This document shows, in pieces, positions 22,903 through 33,902 of a DNA stretch of 64,000 bases. Position numbers and translations under genes: made by a program. The stretch's first letter is position 1. Each line of letters begins with the position of its first letter. This stretch comes from Clarkia xantiana subsp. parviflora (Eukaryota; Streptophyta; Magnoliopsida; Myrtales; Onagraceae). The notes beneath the pieces are model-generated. The model was not told the origin of the DNA and ran no database searches. It was given only the letters and a program-made list of their open reading frames with translations. The stretch lies in the NCBI GenBank assembly GCA_036873135.1, contig JAPTYO010000005.1, forward strand, positions 6,612,166-6,676,165. The letters are read 5' to 3'.

Positions 22903-24360
22903 CAATCAATTAATTAAGTTTACAATATTTTCAATTTGTTCAAGTCCATGCTCATGGATCAAACTAGTTAGCTTGCTCTAACTTGCACTCAAACCCAACT
23001 AGTGCAGTGAATATGAATTCGTTTTTTTTTTGTTTAAAAAGACATTTATAGAGCTACTAAAAAACAATCAAACCACAACCCAAACTTAATTCACCTATGT
23101 AAATTACAACTCGTTTTATCATTTAGATTAAACAATATTATTTTTTGATATTTATTTATGCTCTAAAAAGTAATAACAACGAATTTTCAGAAAATAACCA
23201 CATGAAATCTAAATATCTAGAAAAACATAATCTAATCAAGTTAACAGACTGGCTAGCTAGCCTATTTCAATTCCAATGTGCCACTACAGGACCGAAGCAC
23301 ATTTCGGGGCATTGTGGGGTGCAAAAAATGAGGGAGGATGACACGTATTATGGACTTTCTCTAAACTAGGTAAAATAACGCAAAACTATTGACTAAACAC
23401 TACTCCAGCGTCTCATTACTCGCGTACAAGGTTGGATGTCAAAACTACTCTTCTTGTCGGAGAGGAAATTTCCATCAAAACTACAACGACCTCAATTCCG
23501 ACATACACTATGACTTGTATTCGCGTACCAAAGACTTTTACGGACCACATTTATTGTATTCATCGACACTTTCGGTGGAAGAATAGTTTAGATGGACACA
23601 TAATTTGTTGCATTGCTTAAGAACGACTTACATGGTCAAAAAAGGATGATGGCTTGGGTTCCGAACATCAAACACATTTAATCAGGCTTTTCTTCTTCAA
23701 TGGGCTTCTCGGATGATCACAGTTCGGTGCATGTGTCGCAAGTACCTCGGTTTTCAGAGCCTCTTCACAACGCAGACTGCACTACATCACTCACCAGTAT
23801 GTCGTACAATCTTGGGTTTGAAACGATTTCTTTTGAAGGGTCCCCACTGACGTGTCGGGTTTGCTCATCAGATTAATTTCAAGACAGACCATTGGGTTTC
23901 AAATTTTGGCATTCTTCAATATTGGGTATTTGATCATCACAACATCCATGGTATCAAAGTAGAGTGTATATTACCCAACAGTGGAACTTTAACGCTCTCC
24001 AACAAGTTGTACAGGTTGTCGTTGTCGCTGCAATTTCTCAACTGCCTATTTCCCTGTTCATATACCTGGCATGTTTCTCTAGAACCACACCCATTCGGGG
24101 TTGTATATGTTGAAATTCGGCTACAACCTTATTTCCTCATTTTCCCGCTGAGAAGTACGAGTCTTCTTCGATAGCTTTTTCAGATTTATATTCCCACATT
24201 TCGGTCTCAATTTTGGACTTTGAAATTGTTACCCAAAATTAAGATGTTTATCTAGAAGGGTTGTCATGGGGGCATAACATTAGGTCAAAACCTCAAACGA
24301 AGAATTTCCTCAATCGGTCCAACTTGTCCACTTTCTGGCGACTATCCTGAGATCTGGGAC
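22903..24360. other. Intergenic stretch, nothing recognised
   Basis: Moderately AT-rich sequence with short frames only. No gene family, RNA gene or transposon terminus was recognised. Confidence 0.45.
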
Positions 24361-24735
24361 CATCTCATGTGGTCTTGTTCATTTACGAGACGTGTTTGGT
24401 TTGCATCGCCTTTTTTTTAACCATAGCCACGACTAGATGTATAATAGAGACGTTTGATTGGCTGTTCTAAGAGAACAAGTTCGTGACATTGCAACAAACA
24501 CGACAAGACCATCTTATTTTGAAGAGTCTTGTTGTGTTGCGTATTTGGCTTGAACGTAACCGTGTTAATTTTTTAGCTAAATCACCCAATAATATTTCAG
24601 TGATGATCCTCTTTAATCTCGCTTGCAATGATAACATGCATGCCAATGTGTTGATTCCAGATCCACATAGGCTCCCCAGACGAGCCTTGGCACATAGCCA
24701 CATTCCTTCTTCTATATCAACGCAAAACATTTGGG
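24361..24735 (+). pseudogene. Fragment resembling a plant non-LTR RNase H-type protein
   Basis: Broken frames give pieces such as HLMWSCSFTRRVWFASPF, LRIWLERNRVNFLAKSP and SVMILFNLACND, a pattern seen in the zinc-binding/RNase H linker of plant LINE-derived proteins. Frames shift and stops occur. The piece ends at the target site of copia element G (TGATC, 24736-24740), which interrupted it. The family assignment rests on pattern similarity only. Confidence 0.4.
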
Positions 24736-24740
24736 TGATC

Positions 24741-25121
24741 TGTTGGATTACGGGGTTGATTACTACAGAAACATAAATAAGGTACATGCTTATAATCAGA
24801 ATTACGCAGCGGAAGATGTGCACATACCTTAAACCTTATCTGTAGTCCCAAGGATCTTGCTGAGGGAGTTCACGGTCCACCGGCGGAACCCGTAGAGGTT
24901 CTTGTTAAAGAAGCCCTACGTGGTATTAGCTCCACAGCAAAGCCTCTGATCGATTCTTAGCAGTGAAAGATCTCCGGAGTGTTTTGCTCTTAGCAAATTG
25001 GCACACCCTTGGTGGTGGACTAGGTTCGGCCGAAGTATGCTCTCAAGGGGGGAAGGGTTTTTCTCTCAAATCACCACTTAGGAAGAATTGTGAATTACCC
25101 CAAATAAAACCCTAACACCCC
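24741..25121 (-). repeat. Copia element G, 3' LTR, left part
   Basis: It starts TGTTGGATTACGG on plus, the complement of the LTR 3' end. The LTR is interrupted by element B after the target sequence ACCCC (25117-25121) and continues at 32457-32673, giving a ~598-bp LTR. It is an inverted copy of the LTR at 38332-38890. Confidence 0.88.
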
Positions 25122-25973
25122 TGTTGGGTTATGATTAAAACTCGATATTAAGCATAACAGTCGAGTACGTTTAAAGGGCAGGAAAAGAAGAGTCGTCGAC
25201 CTTTCTTACTCGTCTTAACGAGATAGGGATAAAAGGTCGACGACAACTTATGAAAAAGTCAACTTCCAAAGTACGACTGCCCACCACTAGGAGAAACCTT
25301 CCTTCGAAGGTAAAGACAGGTGGCGACCTGCTTATCATTATCATCAGAAGAAACCTTCCTTCGAAGGTAAAGACAGGTGGCGACCTGCTGGTCACTATCA
25401 TCAGAAGAAACCTTCCTTCGAAGGTAAAGACAGGTGGCAACCTGCTTGTCACTATCATCAGAGGAAACCTTCCTCCGGAAGTAAACATAAAGCGGCGACC
25501 TGTTCTTAACTACCACCAGAGGAAACCTCCCTACAAAGGTAACTACAGGTGGCGACCTACTTAGAGAAAGCTTCCTCAGTAAGAAACACTTAGTTGTAGA
25601 CCTACTTGTCACCAGCTGACTGCTCACCGTCTCACTCAGCCAATCACGGAAGAGGAACCACCGCCCCTCAGCTACCAATCAGGGCATAGCAGCCGCCTTA
25701 TAGAAAGTCGGTAATCTGTCCCTATAAATAGGGACTGTTTTTTACTCATTCACACATTCAGTCAGTTCTAAATACGTTCGTATATTATTACTTTCAAATC
25801 CATTATTGACTTAAGCTTCGGAGTGGAATCAGGGGCCATCCCCACCCCTTTTTCAGGTTCTCGCCCCACATAACCTCATAGAGGAAAACTTAGTGTTCGA
25901 GAGAGCTAAGTCCGAGGCGATACTTGGAATTCCATTCCCCGAAGTTCAAGGCCACGTCATTTTGATCCCAACA
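25122..25973 (+). repeat. 5' LTR of element B
   Basis: It starts TGTTGGGTTATG and ends GATCCCAACA. A TATA-like CCTATAAATAGGG is at 25721-25733. Five 57-bp units with the palindrome CCTTCGAAGG lie in U3 (unit starts 25294, 25351, 25408, 25465, ~25523). Closely related LTR sequence forms the C element LTR at 56576-57345. Confidence 0.93.
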
Positions 25974-25975
25974 TT

Positions 25976-25993
25976 TGGCGCCGTCTGTGGGAA
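25976..25993 (+). other. Primer-binding site of element B
   Basis: TGGCGCCGTCTGTGGGAA begins two bases after the 5' LTR, the standard position for priming minus-strand synthesis from a host tRNA. Confidence 0.88.
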
Positions 25994-26010
25994 ACGGAGA
26001 TTAAAAGGTC

Positions 26011-26985
26011 ATGGCACCACCAAGAAATCAAACAAGACAAAGTCAAGCACGGATAGCCGACGGTATATTCCAAGGACCAAACGAGACCTTGGAAGGTTAC
26101 TTTAGGCGATTCCAAGGAGGATATATGGGGGGCGAGCTCTCAGAGAGCGAAACCATCCGGGCATTCTTCAGGGGGTTAGGATCCCAGTCTCGATCCTTAA
26201 CCCTCACTCAAGCCATAACCCCGGTAAGGAGCTTGGAAGGATTAATACAACTTGATAACCATCATGTGGACATAGAGCGAGCACAAAGGGGGAGATGGAT
26301 GGCGGAGGGTATATTCCAAGGGTCGGACGAAACCCTGGAAAATTACTCTAGGCGATTCCAAGAAGGTTATACCGGAGGCGAACTCATGGAGGGAGAGGCC
26401 ATTCGAATGTTCTTTAGAGGATTGGGAGTTCAATCTCGACCTCTGGCCCTCACTCAACACACGGAGCCAGTAAGAAGTATGGAGGAACTAGAAGAGCGAG
26501 TAAACTTCCACATAGAAGTAGAGCAAGCTCAGAGGAATCGTCGCCTCCAACAAAGGCATCCACGGAGTAGGGGCGAAAGCTCATCTCAACGGGAGATCTC
26601 GTCCAGAGAATTCCGGCGAACTCAGCAAAAGTTAGAGAGATTTCATTTAAATGAGGAAAATCGATATTCTACTCCCTGTTGTGAGCACTACCGGCAAGAG
26701 GGGCATAACATGGAAGATTGCCTCCTCGAAAGAAGAGAATTAGAATTAATGAGAAGGGAGATCCAACGCCACCATCGACGTCGCTCTCACGAGTCAAGGA
26801 GATGGAGAATGCCCCCGGTGAATGATATCAACATCCTAGCTGGAGGATTCTCAGCGGGAGGAGAAGTAAGCTCGGTACGCTGCCCGCTGCACTCCAATAA
26901 GCCCCTTGAAAAGGCCGAGAGAATTGGAACCAGTGGCGATTACCTTCTCAATGGAAGATCTATCGGAGACCTCTCAGCCCCATGA
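26011..26985 (+). CDS. gag of element B, short and internally duplicated
   Basis: The frame encodes 324 residues. The two blocks ~18-78 and ~99-159 are copies of each other (IFQGPNETLEGYFRRF versus IFQGSDETLENYSRRF, each followed by an ..IR.FFRGLG.QSR segment), so part of the capsid region is duplicated. The usual N-terminal capsid half seen in element C (HPFSKRLF, YTGEGDPVRH) is missing. A nucleocapsid-type CEHYRQEGHNMEDC lies near residue 228, followed by a basic tail. It overlaps the protease frame by 80 bases in a different phase. Function as a particle protein is doubtful given the missing half. Confidence 0.75.
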   Translation: MAPPRNQTRQSQARIADGIFQGPNETLEGYFRRFQGGYMGGELSESETIRAFFRGLGSQSRSLTLTQAITPVRSLEGLIQLDNHHVDIERAQRGRWMAEGIFQGSDETLENYSRRFQEGYTGGELMEGEAIRMFFRGLGVQSRPLALTQHTEPVRSMEELEERVNFHIEVEQAQRNRRLQQRHPRSRGESSSQREISSREFRRTQQKLERFHLNEENRYSTPCCEHYRQEGHNMEDCLLERRELELMRREIQRHHRRRSHESRRWRMPPVNDINILAGGFSAGGEVSSVRCPLHSNKPLEKAERIGTSGDYLLNGRSIGDLSAP

Positions 26986-29900
26986 GGATGCATTGGTAAT
27001 CACCACTCAATTCAACGACAAGGAGGTTAAAAGGATACTGGTGGATGGAGGAAGCTCCACAGACGTAATCGCCTTCAACGTTCTCGCCGCCATGGGATAC
27101 AAAAGAAAAGATCTGCAAGAGATGACTTCACCTTTGGTGGGATTCGCGGGAAGAACGACTTATCCCTTGGGGGCAATACAACTCCCCGTAATCCTAGGGC
27201 GAGGATGGAAAGCCTTGCACCTAAAAATTCACGTTGTGGTAGTCGATCAGATCCATGCCTACAATGCGATATTAGGGAGAACCACTCTCAATCCCAACCA
27301 TATAATACCTTCCACCGTTCATCAAGTCATGAGATTCCCTACCCATCATGGGTTAGGAGAAGTCTGGGGCGATCAAGAAACCTCTCGACAATGCTACGTC
27401 GACCTCCTCAAAAGATCAAGTCAAAGAGAAACCCTCTCCATCGTTACAGAGGAGGACCCTCGAGAGGAGGGAGGACGACCGGCCCCGATGGAAGAATTAG
27501 TCGAAATCGTCATAAAAGGGAAGGAGAATAAAGTGAAGATTGGAGCAGCCTTACCCCCGGAGTTAGCCCAGAGAATAACTGCCCTCTTAAGGGAATACAA
27601 GGAACTATTCGCCTAGGAACCCAACGACATGCCAGGGATAAATCCAGAAATTATCTCTCACGAGCTAAGGATAGATCCCGCCATCAAACCCATAGCCCAG
27701 AAGAAAAGATCTATAGGGGCAGAAAAGAAAGCCGCAATCCGCCAAGAGGTTGGAAAATTAGTGGAAGCAGGTTTCGTCAAAGAAATACGATTCCAAACTT
27801 GGGTCGCCAACCCGGTCTTGGTAAAGAAATCCAACCAAAGATGGAAGATGTGTGTCGATTTTTGAGATCTCAACAAAGCATGTCCAAAAGATTCCTATCC
27901 TCTTCCAAGAATTGATCAGTTAGTCAACGCCACTTCAGGACATGAACTCTTAAGCTTCATGGACGCCTATTCTGGGTATAATCAAATACGAATGCATCCC
28001 AAGGATGAGGCTCATACGGCGTTCTATGCTGACAGCGACATCTATCACTACACCGTCATGCCGTTTGGTTTAATAAACGCGTGAGCTACTTACCAACGTA
28101 TGGTGAATAAGCTTTTCAAAACTATGATAGGAAGGAACATGGAGGTATACGTAGACGACATGCTAGTCAAAACCATAAGGGGGCACGACCATGTTCAAGA
28201 TTTAGAAGAAACCTTCGCATGCATGAGACTTCACCAAGTAAGATTAAACCCCGCTAAGTGTGCATTTGGGGTCTAGTCGGGGAAGTTTTTGGGTTTCATG
28301 GTCAGCCAGAGAGGGATCGAGGCCAATCAAGAGAAGGTGACCGCCATAAAAGAGATGTCCTCACCTACCTGCCATAGAGAAGTACAAAGTCTGAATGGAA
28401 GACTGGCCTCGTTGGGAAGATTCTTGGCAAGATTGGGAGATAAGTCCCTCCCTTTCTTTAAAATCCTACGAGCAAATAAGAAGTTTGAGTGGACGATCGA
28501 GTGCGAATAAGCCTTCCAACAGTTAAAAGCACACCTTCACTCGCTCCCCGCTTTAGCCAAGCCTTTGCCAGAGGATCCCTTATTCCTATGCTTAAGTATC
28601 AGCTCACCAGCAGTGAGCTCGATTCTCATCAAAGAAACCGACGACATTCAGATGCCCGTATATTATGTTAGCAAGCTCTTCGGCGTAGCCGAGGCTAACT
28701 ATATGGAAATCGAGAAGTATCTGTATGCTCTGTTAATAGCGGCCAGGAAGCTCCGACCTTACTTTCACGCCCATGAAATTACGGTGCTCACTAATCAACC
28801 TTTGAAGAAACTATTGCATAAACCTGACATCTCTGGGAGGATGGTTAGATGGGCAGTCGAGTTAAGTGAATTCCGCATCCACTTCGAGCCTCCAAAAGCA
28901 ATCAAAGGCCAAGAATTGGCCGCCTTTATAGCTGAAAACACATCAACGCCAGACGCACAACCCATTATCCTCCCGCAAGAAGAGCATGTGAAGACTACCC
29001 CAGAGAACGGGGCCAACGACACCATGCCATGGTTGTTGTATACTGATGGATCATCTTCCGCCTTGGGATGCGGGGCAGGTCTAGTATTAACGCCGCCTGA
29101 TGGAGAGCCACTCCGCTACGCTCTAGCCTTAACTTTTCGAGCAACCAATAACGAGGCTGAGTATGAAGCCGTGCTAACAGGCCTCCGAATAGCTAAAGGT
29201 ATGGGCATTACTAATTTAAAAGTACGGTGCGACTCTGAGTTAATCGTCAATCAGACAAACGGAACGTATGTTGCCAAAGGAGAAAATATGAAGAAGTACG
29301 CTGAAGAAGTACGAAGGCTCATTCGAGATATGCCTCACTTCCAAATAGAAGCTATTCCTCGAGAGGAGAATAAAGAGGCAGACGCCCTCAGTAAGTTCGC
29401 CCTAGGAAATGCCCCCCCAACCACGGTGCACTTCGGCGAAAGATCCCTCTATTCAGCGGTAGAAGCAAGAGCTGAAATCCTTAATATCCAAGCTCCCGAT
29501 TCTTGGATCACCCCCATTCAAAACTACTTAGAAAAGGGAACTCTCCCAGAAAACCCGGTAGAAGCAACCCAAATTCAAAGAGCAACTGGACGCTTCGTGA
29601 TCTTAGATGGATATCTCTACAAAAGAGGATACTCCATGCCCTACCTAAGGTGCATAGCCGCTCCTCAAACAGAAAGGATAATGGAAGACCTACATGGAGG
29701 GGAAGCTGGTTGCCACGAAGGAGCCAAAACCTTAGTACTCAAGGCATTGCGACAGGGATTCTATTGGTCGATAATGCACAAAGAAGCAGCAGCATTAGTT
29801 CGGGCTTGCTTTGCCTACCAAATTTACGCTCCAAGGATCGCCAAACCACCAACAGATCTTACTCCCATGATGAGCGCCTGGCCCTTTGCTCAATGGGGGA

Positions 29901-30736
29901 TTGATCTTATTGGACCCCTACCCCAATCTACAGGTCAACGAACGCATATCGTGGTCGCCATAGACTACTTTTCTAAATGGATAGAAGCCAGAGCTCTAGC
30001 ATCCACAACCTCTTTTCAAATGATTAAGTTCATACGAGAACAAATCATATGCCGGTATGGAGTCCTTAAGATCCTTATTAGCGACAATGGTCCCCAGTTC
30101 GCTAGTGATGAAGTCGCCGACTTCTGGGAAGAAATGTTGATCAATCATCGATTTGGCTCTGTACATCGCGCCCAAACAAACGGGCAAGTAGAGGCCGCCA
30201 ATAAGACAATCCTCAATGGATTGAAGTAGAGAGTAGCCGCTCTAAAGGGAGAATGGGTTGAAGAATTAGACCAAGTTCTATGGGCACTTAGAACCCCGCC
30301 CAAAAGAGCCACGGGAGAAACTCCGTTCAGTATGATTTATGGATCGGAAGCAGTCTCACCCATCGAAGTGGCCAATATCTCCCAAAGAGTCGCGGCATAA
30401 CAAGTTAACCAAAACGATGAACAAAGAAAGATCGACTTGGATTTAGCCGACGAAAAAAGATGGACTTCGGAAGAAATTCAGGGAAGAATGAAGCTTGCCA
30501 CCGCCAGATATTTCAATCGAAAGGTAGGACAGCGCCAATTCTTCTTAGGAGAAAGAGTCCTGCGAAGGAACGGATTCTTGACAATAGACCAAAGAGGAAA
30601 GATGGTGCCGAAATGGGAAGGACCTTACGTGGTCGTCGGAATACCATGCCCTAACGTCTACTGATTGGAAGATCCTCGTGGGCAACGCCTCAATAGGACT
30701 TTCAATGCCGAGCATTTAAAGAAATTCTATGTTTAA
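26906..30736 (+). pseudogene. Protease-RT-RNase H-aRNase H-integrase frame of element B, eight stops
   Basis: One continuous phase carries the whole pro-pol region, interrupted only by stops near 27614, 27863, 28082, 28274, 28508, 30227, 30398 and 30662. Landmarks in order: protease ILVDGGSSTDV (usual D-S-G is D-G-G); RT with MDAYSGYNQI and YVDDMLV; RNase H (VYYVSKLF, LTNQPLKKLL); an archaeal-type second RNase H (LLYTDGSSSALGCG, ATNNEAEYEAVL, RCDSELIVNQ, NKEADALS); integrase with IDYFSKW, SDNGPQF and NGQVEAANK, which supply the D-D-E triad. The dual RNase H is characteristic of Tat elements. Nearly every stop could come from a C-to-T or G-to-A change. The copy cannot make a full polyprotein as it stands. 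Confidence 0.9.
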
Positions 30737-30813
30737 ATCTCTTATATATTTCAATTATAGTGAAGTAATGAATAAAGATATAATTCCTTTACTCTGGGTG
30801 TCAAAAAGCAGAA

Positions 30814-31480
30814 CTCCTCGACTTCCGAAGGTCGCCATCTACAAAGGAGCAGTCTTAACTGACTCCTCGACTTCATACAGTCGGCGATGATTAAGGAGCA
30901 GTCTTAACTGACTCCTCGACTTCCGAAGGTCACCATCTACAAAGGAGCAGTCTTAACTGACTCCTCGACTTCATACAGTCGGTGAAGATTAAGGAGCAGT
31001 CTTAACTGACTCCTCGACTTCCGATGGTCGCCATCTACAAAGGAGCAGTCTTAACTGACTCCTCGACTTCATACAGTCGGCGACGATTAAGGAGCAGTCT
31101 TAACTGACTCCTCGACTTCCGAAGGTCGCCATCTACAAAGGAGCAGTCTTAACTGACTCCTCGACTTCCGAAGGTCGCCATCTACAAAGGAGCAGTCTTA
31201 AATGAATCCTTGACTTCATACAGTCGGCGACGACAAATGAGCAGTCTTAACTGACTCCTCGAATTCATACAGTAAGCGACGATTAATGAGCAGTCTTAAC
31301 TGACTCCTCGACTTCCGAAGGTCGCCATCTACAAAGGAGCAGTCTTAACTGACTCCTCGACTTCATACAGTCGGCGACGATTAAGGAAGAGTCTTAACTG
31401 ACTCCTCGACTTCCGAAAGTCGCCATCTACAAAGGAGCAATCTTAACTGACTCCTAAACTTCCAAAAGTCATCATCCGTC
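30814..31480 (+). repeat. 49-bp tandem array of two alternating variants, 13 units
   Basis: Units share the ending CAGTCTTAACTGACTCCTCGA. Variant 1 has CTTCCGAAGGTCGCCATC and variant 2 has CTTCATACAGTCGGCGA. The order is 1-2-1-2-1-2-1-1-2-2-1-2-1, followed by a degenerate partial unit. The array sits between integrase and the 3' LTR. Confidence 0.93.
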
Positions 31481-31599
31481 GAAGAGAACGATAAAGCGGA
31501 ATTGGAGGCCATAACAACAAGATAGAAAGGTAATACTCGACACGACCCCTTCCCCTTATATTATAAATAAAGAGAAAGGATTCATGTCTCGGGGGCAAG

Positions 31600-32451
31600 T
31601 GTTGGGTTATGATTAAAACTCGATATTAAGCATAACAGTCGAGTACGTTTAAAGGGCAGGAAAAGAAGAGTCGTCGATCTTTCTGACTCGTCTTAACGAG
31701 ATAGGGATAAAAGGTCGACGACAACTTATGAAAAAGTCGACTTCCAAAGTACGACTGCCCGCCAATAGGAGAAACCTTCCTTCGAAGGTAAAGACAGGTG
31801 GCGACCTGCTTATCATTATCATCAGAAGAAACCTTCCTTCGAAGGTAAAGACAGGTGGCGACCTGCTGGTCACTATCATCAGAAGAAACCTTCCTTCGAA
31901 GGTAAAGACAGGTGGCGACCTGCTTGTCACTATCATCAGACGAAACCTTCCTCCAGAAGTAAACATAAAGCGACGACCTGTTCTTAACTACCACCAGAGG
32001 AAACCTCCCTACAAAGGTAACTACAGGTGGCGACCTACTTAGAGAAAGCTTCCTCAGTAAGAAACACTTAGCTGGAGACCTACTTGTCACCAGCTGACTG
32101 CTCACCGTTTCACTCAGCCAATCACGGAAGAGGAACCACCGCCCCTCAGCTACCAATCAGGCCATAGCAGCCGCCTTATAGAAAGTCGGTAATCTGTCCC
32201 TATAAACAGGGACTGTTTTTTACTCGTTCACACATTCAGTCAGTTCTAAATACGTTCATATATTATTACTTTAAAATCCATTACTGACTTAAGCTTTGGA
32301 GTGGAATTAGGGGCCATCCCCACCCATTTTCCAGGTTCTCGCCCCACATAACCTCTTAGAGGAAAACTTAGCGTTCGAGAGAGCTAAGTCCGAGGCGATA
32401 CTTGGAAGTCCATTTCCCGAAGTTCAAGGCCACGTCATTTTGATCCCAACA
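31600..32451 (+). repeat. 3' LTR of element B
   Basis: Same length and ends as the 5' LTR, preceded by a purine-rich stretch (GGGGGCAAG). The five-unit U3 array is retained at about 31772-32043. Confidence 0.93.
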
Positions 32452-32456
32452 ACCCC

Positions 32457-32673
32457 TTATTTATAGGAGAAGCAAAGTGGACAAAAGTCCACTTTGCCCC
32501 TTACAGTATTCGACCGACCACTTATGTTAGGGAGGCCCAATTTTGGGCCTCTCATGTCAATTGGGATTTGGGTCAAGCCCAAATTCCCTGATGTAACATT
32601 AACCCAATTTCTTAGGTTACCTATACATATTAACGGGCTACCAATTACGGCGCCCAGTCACCATATACTAACA
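32457..32673 (-). repeat. Copia element G, 3' LTR, right part
   Basis: It continues 24741-25121 after removal of element B and its duplicated ACCCC. On minus the LTR starts TGTTAGTATATGG at 32673, preceded by the purine-rich GGCGAGTGGGAGC, a plausible polypurine tract. Confidence 0.85.
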
Positions 32674-33902
32674 GCTCCCACTCGCCGGAATGGGTGGGTG
32701 CCTGTTAATGTATTGTTCTCCAAATCGCATCAACATTCTACTCCTCTGATCCTGCCTTTGCTTCCGAATAGTTCATACGAGGTTTGCCGTGCGACCGGCG
32801 GATACGACGGACATCGTGCTACTCATCTGTTAGGAGTGCTGTAGCGCCCGCGGAACGTTGATTCCGTATCTCAAATCAACCTGTTAAAAACATCAATTTG
32901 CATCGCGTTGTATCCTAGGTCAACTGTTAGTTCTCCAATTGCCCAGTTTCCACATAGGAATACTTCTCCAGGGAATCCGTACAAGTATTCACAACCTTCA
33001 ACTAATATCCTGTTGGTGACCACCTAGTGAATTCGAGAGTCGGTGAATTACAAGTGAACTTGACCATCTCCATCGCTCATACCCTTAGTCAAACCCAACC
33101 GGTTTCCAGGACGAGGTCACTTGGCCTTTTTCTTCAGCACGGCGCTCGTACGCCGGGAAGCGAACATTGAGCCTGAACTTAGATATGAGTTCTGAGTCCA
33201 TGAGGATACTTCGGGCGCCTCTTCATAAGGCTCCCGGGATCAATCACACGCTCAAGGTGAAGAAGTTTGCGTCCGTCGGAATCGCGAAGATTCTATCTAG
33301 CACAACCCAGCATGACCCCGTGGTCGAACGTGGCACGCGTAGTATGAAGCACGCATCGATAGCATACCCGAAAAATGTCAGGCGTGGGATATGTCAATGA
33401 TGCTATCGTAGACTTTCATCTGGCCCAGAATGTGGTTAAATGACGAACAAAGTTCATCACCAGCGAAGTGCAAAACGAATATCATGTCATATTACTCCGA
33501 AACCAAATGATCGTTTTGCATAACCAAGTTTCCCAACTGGTTCTTGGCCAGTCTTGCTTCTGCAGAGGACTCCCTCGCCTACAAGACGACCGTTCCTGTG
33601 TGACTAGGCAATGCCCACATTCGACATAATTTTAAGCTGAGGACTGCGTCCTCCTACGACTCAGTTTATAGACCGTACCATTCGATGTAATTAATCATTA
33701 TGACGTCGATGAATCATAAACTCGAATTGCAATTCTCTCATTAATAAAAAAAATGTAACTTTCAATTTATCAAAATGTTATCACAGACACACGCCCACTT
33801 CTAAACCCTACACAATCCAAGCAGTTTAATGTGCTTTTCAAATGTCTCTCTACGTAGTGGTTTAGTTAATGGGCCTGCCACCATGTCATCAGTGAGCGAG
33901 TA
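32674..33902 (-). other. 3' non-coding part of copia element G
   Basis: About 1.2 kb separates the RNase H frame from the LTR, long for a copia element. Several short frames occur on both strands (for example a 77-codon plus-strand frame at 33167-33400), but none was recognised. Confidence 0.45.

Larger units (their letters stand above)
25122..32451 (+). mobile_element. Element B: full-length 7.3-kb Tat-type retrotransposon with polymerase
   Basis: Two 852-bp LTRs (25122-25973, 31600-32451) are flanked by the perfect 5-bp duplication ACCCC (25117-25121, 32452-32456). About 28 differences were counted by eye between the LTRs (roughly 3%), mostly transitions, so insertion is fairly recent. Order: PBS, short gag, protease, reverse transcriptase, RNase H, a second RNase H of the archaeal type, integrase, a 49-bp tandem array, purine-rich tract, LTR. 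It is inserted inside the 3' LTR of copia element G. Confidence 0.95.

Noticed and set aside
25250..25678. Frames of 104-139 codons in both orientations within the B and C LTRs
   Set aside because: They come from the 57-bp U3 repeats, a multiple of three, which keeps frames open by chance.
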